From Fusobacterium sp. JB019 (GTDB taxonomy: Bacteria; Fusobacteriota; Fusobacteriia; Fusobacteriales; Fusobacteriaceae), in NCBI GenBank assembly GCA_030673965.1, contig JAUTCN010000003.1:1-64000 (forward strand): a stretch of DNA of 64,000 nucleotides, written 5' to 3'. Positions 8,434 through 16,066 of this stretch are shown here, one piece after another. The position numbers and the translations under genes are program-made. The notes under the pieces are model-generated. The model was given only the letters and a program-made list of their open reading frames with translations, was not told the DNA's origin and made no database searches. Positions within the stretch are counted from its first letter, which is position 1. Each line of letters begins with the position of its first letter.

Positions 8434-8637
8434 ATGATAAAAATTAATAAAGATATGATAATTGGTGATGTTATAAGAGAAAACATTAATTTAATGGATA
8501 CTTTTTCTGATAATGGAATGCATTGTGTTGGATGTCCTTCAGCTCAAATGGAATCAATCGAAGATGCTTGTACTGTCCATGGATTAGATGTAAATATTTT
8601 AATTAAAGCTCTTAATAAAGAAAATAAAGGAGAATAA
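8434..8637 (+). CDS. DUF1858 (ScdA/RIC N-terminal-like) small protein
   Basis: A 67-residue protein matching the DUF1858 / ScdA_N domain. The pattern is a short strand (IGDVIREN), a helix, a G-M-H-C-x2-C turn (C31, C34) followed by SIEDAC (C46), and a final helix. In Staphylococcus ScdA this domain is fused to the N-terminus of a di-iron hemerythrin domain that repairs iron-sulfur clusters. Here it is a separate gene, three bases upstream of an unknown gene and in an operon with a hemerythrin. SD TAGGAGG is well placed. The redox or metal role of the cysteines is inference. Confidence 0.82.
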   Translation: MIKINKDMIIGDVIRENINLMDTFSDNGMHCVGCPSAQMESIEDACTVHGLDVNILIKALNKENKGE

Positions 8638-8640
8638 TTT

Positions 8641-9234
8641 ATGAGTAAAATGTTAGGCCCAATACATTACTGGCTATATAACAAAATTTTATTTCAAGAA
8701 AAAATTATACAACTTATAATACAAAACTCTAAAAATCATTGGAATAATAATTTAAATAATGAATTAATATCAAAATGCGGTGAAATTAAAGATATCCCAC
8801 TAGAAAATATAATTGATATTTCTAATATTCATGGATTTCTTCAAGAAAAAATAAGTATTGTTGAAAAAAGATTAGCTTTTGTTGTTACAAAGTTATTAGA
8901 AAATGAAAATATCAATATAGATGATATTATTAATAATTTAAGCTTCAATTATAATTTTGAAAATATAAATACACCTAAAGATATATACAATGAACTTGAG
9001 AAAATATTTTTAAATGGTATGCCTTGTGACAGAATTTTAATTATTAATGAAGAAGAGGAAGATACTATTACTTTCTCAGAAAAAGTCAATATTCATAAAA
9101 AATATTGGGATCTCTTTTTAGGAAATTCTAAAAATTATTATTTAATAAAAAATAAAATAATTGAAAATTTATTAAATAATACAAATTTTAAATATGAAGT
9201 TATACAAGAAAAAAATATAATCAGGAGGAAATAA
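8641..9234 (+). CDS. Uncharacterised helical protein between DUF1858 and hemerythrin
   Basis: I do not recognise a family. The 197-residue product is very asparagine- and isoleucine-rich and predicted mostly helical, with no signal peptide or membrane segment. Visible features: an N-terminal MLGPIHYWLYNKI stretch, a helix IHGFLQEKISIVEKRLAFVV (~65-85), an acidic turn EEEED (~137-141) and two cysteines (~42 and ~131). It starts three bases after the DUF1858 stop and ends two bases before the hemerythrin start, whose AGGAGG lies inside its 3' end. That tight packing implies a shared role with them, perhaps as a structural partner or metal donor; this is inference only. Confidence 0.7.
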   Translation: MSKMLGPIHYWLYNKILFQEKIIQLIIQNSKNHWNNNLNNELISKCGEIKDIPLENIIDISNIHGFLQEKISIVEKRLAFVVTKLLENENINIDDIINNLSFNYNFENINTPKDIYNELEKIFLNGMPCDRILIINEEEEDTITFSEKVNIHKKYWDLFLGNSKNYYLIKNKIIENLLNNTNFKYEVIQEKNIIRRK

Positions 9235-9236
9235 TT

Positions 9237-9785
9237 ATGTATGGAATAGATTTATTAGTAGAAGAACATAATAATATTCTTAGAATGAAAAATGCCATTA
9301 GAAAAATATGTATTAAAATTTTAGAAGGTGATAACCTAAATATAGATAAATTTGAAAAAATTATTGATTTTGGAAAAAATTATGCTGATAAACATCATCA
9401 TCAAAAAGAAGAAAAAATTCTCTTTAAAGTAATGATTGAAAAATTAGGACCTGTTGCAAATACTTTAATAAAAAATGGAATGCTTGTAGAACATGATTTA
9501 GGTCGTTTACATATGATGCAATTAGTAGATGCTACTAATAAATATAAAAAAAATCCTAAAACTGAATATAAAATGGATATTATCTTTAATGCTCTTGCAT
9601 ATGGAGATTTATTACAAAGACATATTGATAAGGAAAATATAGCCGCTTATAATTACGCTGATAGAGTTCTTTGTAAAGAAGATAAAATTTTCATAAATAA
9701 AGAAACTGAAATTTTAGAAAATGAAGCTAGTAAAAATAAATTTCAAAAGAAATATCTTAAGATATTAGAAGAAATAGAAAAATAA
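9237..9785 (+). CDS. Hemerythrin-domain (HHE) protein, RIC/YtfE-like
   Basis: A 182-residue four-helix-bundle hemerythrin. Likely di-iron ligands follow the RIC/YtfE spacing: H11, the H53-H54-H55 cluster with E58/E59, H86 (and H92), and H129-x3-E133. Family members bind a non-haem di-iron centre and repair iron-sulfur clusters after nitrosative or oxidative damage, or bind oxygen or NO. In ScdA the DUF1858-like domain and this domain are one chain; here they are separate genes of one operon. Start supported by AGGAGG eight bases upstream. Last gene of the operon; a short AT-rich gap follows. Confidence 0.85.
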   Translation: MYGIDLLVEEHNNILRMKNAIRKICIKILEGDNLNIDKFEKIIDFGKNYADKHHHQKEEKILFKVMIEKLGPVANTLIKNGMLVEHDLGRLHMMQLVDATNKYKKNPKTEYKMDIIFNALAYGDLLQRHIDKENIAAYNYADRVLCKEDKIFINKETEILENEASKNKFQKKYLKILEEIEK

Positions 9786-9875
9786 AATTACATTTTAATA
9801 TCCTTTTCCTTCAAAAAAATTTTAAAATATAGTATGATTAAGTAAACTATTAAAATTTAAATTGGAGATGGGATT

Positions 9876-10622
9876 ATGACAAAGATTTTTGCACATAGGG
9901 GATTTAAAGGATATTATCCTGAAAATACTCTTTTAGCTTTTAAAAAAGCTATTGATATTGGAGCTGATGGAATAGAACTAGATGTCCAGTTAACAAAGGA
10001 TAAAGAAGTTGTTATTATTCATGATGAAACAATAGATAGAACTACTGATGGGAATGGATTTGTTGATAATTTCAATTATAAAGATTTATGCAGCTTTAAC
10101 GCTTCTTCTAACTTCCCTGAATATGGTTTTAATAAAATTCCAACCTTAGAAGAATATTTCAATCTAGTAAAAGATACAAATATAATCACAAATATTGAAT
10201 TAAAAACAGGAAAAAATGAATATCTAGGTATTGAAGCAAAAGTTTTTCATCTTATCTGTAAATATCATTTAGAAAAGAAAGTTATTATTTCTAGCTTTAA
10301 TCATTATTCTATATTAAGAATGAAAAAAATAGCTCCTAATCTAAAGTATGGTTTATTATCTGAAACTTGGATTGTTAATGCTGGAAAATACACCAAAGAT
10401 TTAGGAATACAATGTTGCCATCCTTGTTATCAAAATATGACTGAAAATATTGTTAAAGAAATTAAGAATGAAGGTATTGAAATTAATGTATATACTGTTA
10501 ATGATGAGACTAGTATCCGAGATATGCTTAATAAAAAAATAGATATTATTATTGGAAATTACCCTGATTTAGCTTTAAGAATACGTGATGAATACTTAAC
10601 AAAAGGAGATACTAATGAATAA
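9876..10622 (+). CDS. Glycerophosphodiester phosphodiesterase
   Basis: A 248-residue GDPD-family TIM-barrel enzyme that hydrolyses glycerophosphodiesters to glycerol 3-phosphate and an alcohol. The catalytic set is visible: AHRG (H7, R8), PENT (~16-19), ELDVQLT (metal-binding Glu and Asp ~34-36) and HDETIDRTT (His ~49). A conserved ELKTGK lies near residue 110. There is no signal peptide, so it is the cytoplasmic UgpQ type. It overlaps the following aminotransferase gene by 8 bases. Confidence 0.92.
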   Translation: MTKIFAHRGFKGYYPENTLLAFKKAIDIGADGIELDVQLTKDKEVVIIHDETIDRTTDGNGFVDNFNYKDLCSFNASSNFPEYGFNKIPTLEEYFNLVKDTNIITNIELKTGKNEYLGIEAKVFHLICKYHLEKKVIISSFNHYSILRMKKIAPNLKYGLLSETWIVNAGKYTKDLGIQCCHPCYQNMTENIVKEIKNEGIEINVYTVNDETSIRDMLNKKIDIIIGNYPDLALRIRDEYLTKGDTNE

Positions 10623-11793
10623 CTTTAATAAGATTGTAGATAGAAAAGAAACTAATTCAGTTAAATGGGATTTCGTTAACTTTATGTACCCTAAATTAGA
10701 TCATGATGTTTTACCATTATGGGTTGCAGATATGGATTTTCAATGTTCTAGTGAAATAACAAAAGCTTTAAACAAAAGAGTTAATCATAAAATATTTGGT
10801 TATAGTTACTTTGATCAAGAATATTATAACATTGTTAAAGAATGGTTTAAGGAAAATTATTCTTATGAAATTAAAGAAAAAGAAATAAATTATAGTCCTG
10901 GAGTTGTTCCAGCAATAGGAATATTAATTGATATTTTAACTGAAAAAGGAGATGGAGTAATAATACAACCTCCTGTTTATGGACCTTTTAAAGGTGCAAT
11001 TTTAAGTCATGATAGAAAAGTTATTAAAAATCATTTAATAAATGATGATGATTCTTATTATATAAACTTTAAAGATTTAGAAAGAAAAGTTAAAAATCCA
11101 AATAATAAATTATTAATTCTTTGTAGTCCACATAACCCTGTAGGAAGAGTTTGGACAAAGGAAGAGCTTGAAAAGATTGTTGAAATATGTGATGAAAATA
11201 ATATCTATATTATAGCTGATGAAATCCATTGTGATTTAATTAGAAGCAATGTTAAGTTTACTTCTATGGGAACTTTGAAAAAAAGGATTCAAAATAAATT
11301 GATAATTTGTACTTCACCTAGTAAATCTTTTAATTTAGCTGGTCTTCAATTATCTAATATAATTATATTTTCAAATAAAATAAAGAAAAAATGGACTGAT
11401 GAAATTGTTAAAAAAATGCATTTAGGATTACCTTCACCTTTTGCCATTACAGCTACAAAGGCTGCTTATTCTAAAAGTAAACCTTGGCTTATAAAAGTTA
11501 ATAAATATATCGATGATAATTTCAAATTCTTAGAAGATTACTTAAATGAACATTTACCTAAAGTAAAATATATTATTCCTGAAGGTACTTATCTTGCTTG
11601 GCTTAATTTTAGTGAATATGATTTATCTGATGAAGAAATAAATGATAGAATGATAAATAAAGGAAAGGTTGCCTTTAATAAGGGCACTTTATTTGGAAGA
11701 GATGGAAAAAAATATCAAAGAATAAATGTTGCTTGTTCTAGAGAAATTCTAAAAGAAGCTTTAATTAGAATAGAATTAGCACTAGAAAAATAA
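10615..11793 (+). CDS. PatB/MalY-type PLP C-S lyase (cystathionine beta-lyase-like)
   Basis: A 392-residue fold-type I PLP enzyme of the MalY/PatB family, which cleaves cysteine or cystathionine C-S bonds releasing H2S or homocysteine, pyruvate and ammonia. Family marks: LPLWVADMDF near the N-terminus (~32-41), the PPVYGPF substrate loop (~118-124), SPHNPVGRVW (~172-181), ADEIHCDL (PLP-aspartate, ~200-207) and SPSKSFNLAG with the Schiff-base lysine. The start lies within the end of the phosphodiesterase gene (AAAGGAG just upstream). Sulfide production from cysteine is typical of fusobacteria. Regulatory members of the family exist (MalY), so an aminotransferase-like or moonlighting role cannot be excluded. 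Confidence 0.87.
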   Translation: MNNFNKIVDRKETNSVKWDFVNFMYPKLDHDVLPLWVADMDFQCSSEITKALNKRVNHKIFGYSYFDQEYYNIVKEWFKENYSYEIKEKEINYSPGVVPAIGILIDILTEKGDGVIIQPPVYGPFKGAILSHDRKVIKNHLINDDDSYYINFKDLERKVKNPNNKLLILCSPHNPVGRVWTKEELEKIVEICDENNIYIIADEIHCDLIRSNVKFTSMGTLKKRIQNKLIICTSPSKSFNLAGLQLSNIIIFSNKIKKKWTDEIVKKMHLGLPSPFAITATKAAYSKSKPWLIKVNKYIDDNFKFLEDYLNEHLPKVKYIIPEGTYLAWLNFSEYDLSDEEINDRMINKGKVAFNKGTLFGRDGKKYQRINVACSREILKEALIRIELALEK

Positions 11794-11810
11794 GGGGAAT
11801 ATTCCCCTTA
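11791..11810. terminator. Bidirectional terminator containing both convergent stop codons
   Basis: A perfect 20-bp palindrome, TAAGGGGAAT joined to ATTCCCCTTA, with A-rich flank on the left and T-rich flank on the right. The first TAA is the stop of the plus-strand C-S lyase; the final TTA is the stop (TAA) of the minus-strand AlkD-like gene. Confidence 0.85.
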
Positions 11811-12533
11811 TTTTATTTTCATACTTTTTATTAATATTTTGTCTTCCTTTGAAACTCTAAAGGATTCTGTTATTTTTTGTAGAGCTTTGTTATAAGTCCA
11901 ATTATCTAAATTATATTTTTCATCTTGAAGAAATTTTAAAGTTTCCTCTCTTTTTTTAACAAACATAATTGATATTAACCAAGCAAGAGCCATTTTAACA
12001 TAATAATGATCATTTTTAACTTTTTTACAAATTTCTATCAATTTATAAATATATTCATCATCAATATAATAATCTAAAAGTGAAACTAACATCACTCTAA
12101 TTTCCCAAGGATTATTAGAATTTGTATAACTAGTAATTAATTTAAAATATTCCTCTCTATTTTTTTTGATAATTTTCAAATTAGAAATAGCACTATCACA
12201 TATTGCCCAATTATCAACATCATTTTTAAAAAAATCTTTAATATAAATTTCTATATCTTTATACTCTTCTTTTACATATCCAATTACAAAACCTCTTATT
12301 AATTTTTCTTCATATGTATTATTTGTGCTTTCTTTTAAAAAACTTTTCCAATTATTTTTAGATATTTCCTTTGCAACTTCTCTCATAACAGGAACTTTTA
12401 AACCTATGATTTCTTCTCTTGGAACATTTATAATTTTTCTGTGTCTTTCAAAATAAGTTTCATTTTTAAATTTTTCATCTATTAATTTAAAAAGTTTTTC
12501 ATAAAACTCATTATAATTTCCATTGTATAACAT
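11808..12533 (-). CDS. AlkD-like HEAT-repeat DNA alkylation-repair family protein
   Basis: A 241-residue all-helical protein of the AlkC/AlkD superfamily, built of HEAT-like repeats. Diagnostic stretches are GLKVPVMREVAKEI (~43-56), the IRGFVIGY helix, the W-ICDSA helix (NWAICDSAI, ~107-115) corresponding to the AlkD DNA-contact Trp/Asp region, and the NPWEIRVMLVSLL helix. AlkD excises N3- and N7-alkylpurines without base flipping. Its ATG overlaps the upstream cyclase stop by one base. The subgroup with this length includes proteins with no shown glycosylase activity, so the family call is safe and the activity is inferred. Confidence 0.8.
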   Translation of the reverse strand: MLYNGNYNEFYEKLFKLIDEKFKNETYFERHRKIINVPREEIIGLKVPVMREVAKEISKNNWKSFLKESTNNTYEEKLIRGFVIGYVKEEYKDIEIYIKDFFKNDVDNWAICDSAISNLKIIKKNREEYFKLITSYTNSNNPWEIRVMLVSLLDYYIDDEYIYKLIEICKKVKNDHYYVKMALAWLISIMFVKKREETLKFLQDEKYNLDNWTYNKALQKITESFRVSKEDKILIKSMKIK

Positions 12534-13195
12534 TAATCCTCCTCAATTATTCCAATAGCTCTCACAGGAGCACCATCACTATTTTTAAATTTTAATGGTA
12601 AAACTATGAAAGTAAATAATCCGTCCTTTATCTCATGAATAATCTTATCTAGATTTTTTAAATTTTCTATATTAATTATATTATTATTTTTAAATAATCT
12701 TTTATGCAAATCTAAATTTTCATTTTCTAACCTATCTAAACCAATAGCATCAAAACCAATTCCTTTTTTATTATGAGAATTTATAAGATCAATTAATTCT
12801 TTACTAGGAACAGGATAATCTGTTAAAAATTCTTTTTTCCCAAATTTTTTATCAAGGCCATTATAAAACAATATAAAATCTGCTTGCTTAAACCTTTCCA
12901 TATTTATATCTTCTATCTTGATATCTTCCTTAGGATCCATACTTCTAGTATCCACAACAAAAGCTTTTCCTACAAAGGAATCTATAGAAAATTCATCTAA
13001 AGATTTACCTTGAGAATATATATGTTTTGGAGCATCTGCGTGAGTTCCTATATGGGATAATATAGTTAATAAGCTTTCATTAAATCCATCCCTTTGTACA
13101 GTACTTACATTTTCTATTTTAGGTAACATTGATCCTGGAAAAACTGATATATTACCAGATATCACATGGGTCAGATCCATAATCTTCATCTTCAT
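12533..13195 (-). CDS. Cyclase / kynurenine-formamidase-like metal hydrolase
   Basis: A 220-residue member of the 'cyclase' (PF04199) family, which includes bacterial arylformamidase and isatin hydrolase. Motifs: DLTHVISGNISVFPG at the N-terminus, SHIGTHADAPKHIY (metal-binding HxxxHxDxPxH), GIGFDAIGLDR and the C-terminal LPLKFKNSDGAPVRAIGI. I chose the ATG at 13195, seven bases after AGGAG. The frame stays open to 13234, and three further ATGs (13201, 13189, 13180) are possible because the site is an ATGAAG repeat. Its start overlaps the upstream HTH gene by 44 bases, implying coupled translation. The substrate is unknown; no other tryptophan-degradation gene is here. Confidence 0.83.
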   Translation of the reverse strand: MKMKIMDLTHVISGNISVFPGSMLPKIENVSTVQRDGFNESLLTILSHIGTHADAPKHIYSQGKSLDEFSIDSFVGKAFVVDTRSMDPKEDIKIEDINMERFKQADFILFYNGLDKKFGKKEFLTDYPVPSKELIDLINSHNKKGIGFDAIGLDRLENENLDLHKRLFKNNNIINIENLKNLDKIIHEIKDGLFTFIVLPLKFKNSDGAPVRAIGIIEED

Positions 13196-13787
13196 CTTCA
13201 TTCTCCTTTTTATTAAAATCTTTAAAATATCCATTTAATCCTTTCTCTAAATTTTCAATTTTAAATATAGAATTTATAGAAAGATTTTTTTTAACAAATG
13301 TACTTTCACTCATTTTATTTAAAGCCTCTTCTACTTTTCCTTCTCCTAATTTATCACAAGCTTTCATTATAAGATCAAAATTATCAGTAGCTTCATCATA
13401 TTTTGGTAGCTTTAATCTTTTATAACAATCTAAAATTTTATTTACAAATATTTCTTCATATCCAATTAAATGTTTAGCTTTTTTAGGTCTTTTTATAAAA
13501 ATATATCTTTTTTTTACATGAATAATTCTTTTAATTGTATTTTTATAATCTTTAGGATCTCTAACAAGTTTAACTGTTATATATCCTAATTTTCTTAATT
13601 CAGTTATAGAATTTATACATGTTCTTCTTGAATAACCTGTTAAATCTGTAAAATAAGCATTAGATGCAAAACAACCATTATCATTATCCAAAGACTCAAT
13701 TATAAAATATATAATTTTCTCACTCATTTTTAATTTAGTTTCTTTAAATACTTTTAAAAAAGGTAAAAACTTATAACTATATTCCAC
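13152..13787 (-). CDS. Orphan HTH replication-initiator-like protein (phage/plasmid type)
   Basis: A 211-residue basic protein with a winged-helix (HTH_36-like) domain at residues ~20-75: an AKxxYF-IIESL helix, FASNAYFTDLTGYSRRT recognition segment and a LRKLGYITV wing. A second helical part includes a KNLSINSIFKIENLEKGLNGYF motif (~165-187). That combination is characteristic of phage replisome organisers and small plasmid initiators; I judge this from memory of such proteins. The acidic tail EDEDEDYG overlaps the next gene. Start is GTG with AGGAG ten bases upstream. Iteron-like repeats lie 170-230 bp upstream (13955-14015). No integrase, capsid or mobilisation gene is nearby, so it is probably a remnant or a domesticated regulator. 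Confidence 0.65.
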   Translation of the reverse strand: MEYSYKFLPFLKVFKETKLKMSEKIIYFIIESLDNDNGCFASNAYFTDLTGYSRRTCINSITELRKLGYITVKLVRDPKDYKNTIKRIIHVKKRYIFIKRPKKAKHLIGYEEIFVNKILDCYKRLKLPKYDEATDNFDLIMKACDKLGEGKVEEALNKMSESTFVKKNLSINSIFKIENLEKGLNGYFKDFNKKENEDEDEDYGSDPCDIW

Positions 13788-13954
13788 TCATATACATCTC
13801 CTCTTAATTTGATTATGAATTTTTATAGTTATATTATAATACTTTTTTTAAAAAGTCACCCTTTGCTTTAAACATACCTTTGCTTTTTCAAAAGAATAAT
13901 ATACTAGTGTAATAAGGGGTTAATTATTATTTTAAGTAATTATATTATTATGGG

Positions 13955-14058
13955 TGCAGATTTTATACTAGGGTTAATGCAAAAAGTATACTACCCCCGT
14001 GCAAATTTTATACTATTATTATTAAATATTTAAAATGTACTTATACTATTTTTTGCAA
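13955..14058. repeat. Iteron-like repeat cluster upstream of the initiator-like gene
   Basis: This sits in the 332-bp gene-free stretch 13788-14119. Three direct copies of a 16-bp element lie at 13955-13970 (TGCAGATTTTATACTA), 13978-13993 (TGCAAAAAGTATACTA) and 14000-14015 (TGCAAATTTTATACTA), spaced 23 and 22 bp, i.e. about two helical turns. A related inverted copy lies near 14041-14055. Nearer the gene, CTTTGCTTT occurs twice (13861 and 13878). The pattern fits protein-binding iterons; nothing else is seen in this stretch except an AT-rich -10-like TATAAT before the gene. Confidence 0.55.
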
Positions 14059-14119
14059 TCACTTTAATTATATTATATTTTATCTAATTTTTATGTTTTT
14101 TTATTAAAAAAAGCAGAAA

Positions 14120-14845
14120 TTAATCTGCTTTAATTTTATTTTCTTCTTTTTCTTTCTTCTCTTTTCTTTTTTTTCTATATCTGTCTCTTATAAAAGTATA
14201 TGGTGCAAAAAATAACATAAATATTCCAAATCTTAATAAAGATTTTTTTATTCCTTTTCCTATACTTAAACTCTTTACAGGCTCACCATTTCTATATTTT
14301 TGCTTAGCTACTAATTTTCCTTCTTTAGAATAAATTCTTACATAGGAATTTGCCTTATCATTTTTAAATATAGTTTTCATTCTCAATTGCCCATTTGAAT
14401 AAAATCTTTTCCCTTCTCCGTCTCTCTTGTCATCCTTATAATTATATACAGCTTTTATTTGACCGTTATAATAATATTCTGTATATTTACCTTCTCTTTT
14501 CCCATTAACATAATAAGACTCTGCTTTTATCTTCCCATCTTGATAATAAAGTTTTGTATCCCCGTTAGCTTCTCCATTCTTAAAATAAGTTTTCCATTTA
14601 AGACCTCCATCTGAGTAATTCATTAAAGAAACTCCATTTAATTTTCCATTATCATAGTTTCCAAGTGTTTGAATATTACCATTTTCATAATAAGTTATCA
14701 TTTTACCTTGTGGCTTCCCATTTAAAACTTGTGCTCTTCCTTTTATATTTCCACTTTCATAATAATCTTTAATTTCTTGTGAATATAACTGAACTGATAA
14801 AAGCATAACTAAGCAAAAAAATACTAATCTTTTTAAACCTTTCAT
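14120..14845 (-). CDS. Secreted YwqK/MORN-like repeat protein
   Basis: A 241-residue protein with a signal peptide (1-22, ending LYSQ). About seven ~22-residue repeats follow, of the form YY-NG-I-x-Y-x-NGK-x-G (residues ~27-185), as in the 'YwqK family antitoxin' group. A hydrophobic segment (~200-218) and a very basic tail (RYRKKRKEKKEK) suggest C-terminal anchoring in the inner membrane with the repeats outside. Families of these proteins are common in Fusobacterium. No toxin gene is adjacent, so the 'antitoxin' label should not be taken as function here. The gene stands alone on the minus strand, divergent from the FGE-fold gene. Confidence 0.8.
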   Translation of the reverse strand: MKGLKRLVFFCLVMLLSVQLYSQEIKDYYESGNIKGRAQVLNGKPQGKMITYYENGNIQTLGNYDNGKLNGVSLMNYSDGGLKWKTYFKNGEANGDTKLYYQDGKIKAESYYVNGKREGKYTEYYYNGQIKAVYNYKDDKRDGEGKRFYSNGQLRMKTIFKNDKANSYVRIYSKEGKLVAKQKYRNGEPVKSLSIGKGIKKSLLRFGIFMLFFAPYTFIRDRYRKKRKEKKEKEENKIKAD

Positions 14846-14988
14846 ATTTCTCCCCTTTTAAAAATATTTATTTTATATAATAACATATAAAAAAATAATT
14901 TCATATATTTTTATTACATAAGTCTTTTAATTTATAGGTTAAACTTAAAAAATATTAAACTTTTTATTTATTTTATTTATTTTTTTTG

Positions 14989-15016
14989 TTGACATTTGAA
15001 AATTCAGTGCTATAAT
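14989..15016 (+). promoter_or_regulatory. Strong promoter of the FGE-fold gene
   Basis: -35 TTGACA (14989-14994), 16-bp spacer, extended -10 TGC-TATAAT (15008-15016), followed by an ~70-nt leader to the ATG at 15093. Both boxes are perfect consensus plus the TG extension. Confidence 0.8.
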
Positions 15017-15092
15017 ACATTTATCTTTTTTATAATATTCTAATTTAGAATATATTTTATATATACATCATTATATAGTTGGAGGTAGAGAT

Positions 15093-16013
15093 ATGGATAC
15101 AGTAAAATTAAATTTTGTAGAATCAATCAGAAATATTGATATGTTAGTTAACGGTTTAACTGAGAAAATGGTTGAATTAAAAGAACAGTATAAAGAACTT
15201 CAACAAAAAAAAGAAATAGCGTTAAAATTAAGTAACATAAAAAATATTGATGTAAACACTGTTGTAGCTCAAGGTGGATCTTATAGACCTTATTATTTGA
15301 AGGTTGATAAAAAAGTTTCCCCTTTACATGTAAGCAAATATTTAGTTACACAAAAACTATGGTTTTCTATAATGGAAACAACACCCAGTCATTTTATAGG
15401 AGAAGATCTTCCTGTAGAAAATATTTCTTGGATAGAAGCTTTAAAATTCTGTAACAAGCTAAGTATAAAAAAAGGCTTAAAGCCTGTTTATAAAATAATA
15501 GATAACAAACTTTCAAAAATCATATTAGATGATGGTAAAGAAATTGATCCTTGTATAGCAGATTTTTCAAAAACTAAAGGTTACAGACTACCTACAGAAT
15601 TTGAATGGGAATGGTTTGCTAGAGGTGGAAACAAAGGAATGGAAAAAGGAAGTTTTGATAGTAAATTTGCTGGATCTGATAATATTGAAGATATTGCTTG
15701 GTCATCTTCTAATTCTAATTTAAAAACTCATAATGTAGGATTAAAAGCTCCTAACGAATTAGGATTATATGATGTTTCTGGAAATGTTTGGGAATGGTGT
15801 TTTGATTCTAACTACAAACATGATAGAAGCTCTCATGATATTTCTTCTATAGAAAAAAATTCTTTTATTTATACTGATAGTGAAGCTGACCGAGTTATAA
15901 GAGGAGGCTCTTGGTTTAATAGAGGAGAATTTATGAATTTAATTCATAAATATCATTTTGGAACTAATAATAAAGATTCAAGTATTGGATTTAGAATTTG
16001 CAGAACATACTAA
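15093..16013 (+). CDS. Formylglycine-generating-enzyme-fold (FGE-sulfatase/PvdO-like) protein, non-FGE
   Basis: A 306-residue protein: an N-terminal coiled coil (~10-50, heptad-like KMVELKEQYKELQQKKE), then an FGE/sulfatase-modifying-factor fold (~55-306). Fold marks are VSKYLVTQKLW, the P-V-NISWIEALKFCNKLS block, GYRLPTEFEWEWFARGG, GLYDVSGNVWEWC and RVIRGGSW...GFRICR. True aerobic FGE has a cysteine pair just after RGGS; here that stretch is RGGSWFNRGEFMNL and has none, so it should not make formylglycine. Related folds act as binding modules or in effector-like proteins. It has a very strong promoter and lies 53 bp upstream of gdhA with no clear terminator between. Role unknown. Confidence 0.8.
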   Translation: MDTVKLNFVESIRNIDMLVNGLTEKMVELKEQYKELQQKKEIALKLSNIKNIDVNTVVAQGGSYRPYYLKVDKKVSPLHVSKYLVTQKLWFSIMETTPSHFIGEDLPVENISWIEALKFCNKLSIKKGLKPVYKIIDNKLSKIILDDGKEIDPCIADFSKTKGYRLPTEFEWEWFARGGNKGMEKGSFDSKFAGSDNIEDIAWSSSNSNLKTHNVGLKAPNELGLYDVSGNVWEWCFDSNYKHDRSSHDISSIEKNSFIYTDSEADRVIRGGSWFNRGEFMNLIHKYHFGTNNKDSSIGFRICRTY

Positions 16014-16066
16014 AAATATAATTTTAATTATATATATTACATTTTTTACTAGGAGGTTTTTTAGTT

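Noticed and set aside
13152-14058. A complete integrated plasmid or prophage
   Set aside because: Only one replication-like gene and repeats are seen; no integrase, partition, mobilisation or structural genes and no flanking direct repeats were found.
14120-14845. Toxin-antitoxin module at the YwqK-like gene
   Set aside because: The family name includes 'antitoxin' but there is no adjacent toxin-like gene, and the protein is secreted and membrane-anchored.
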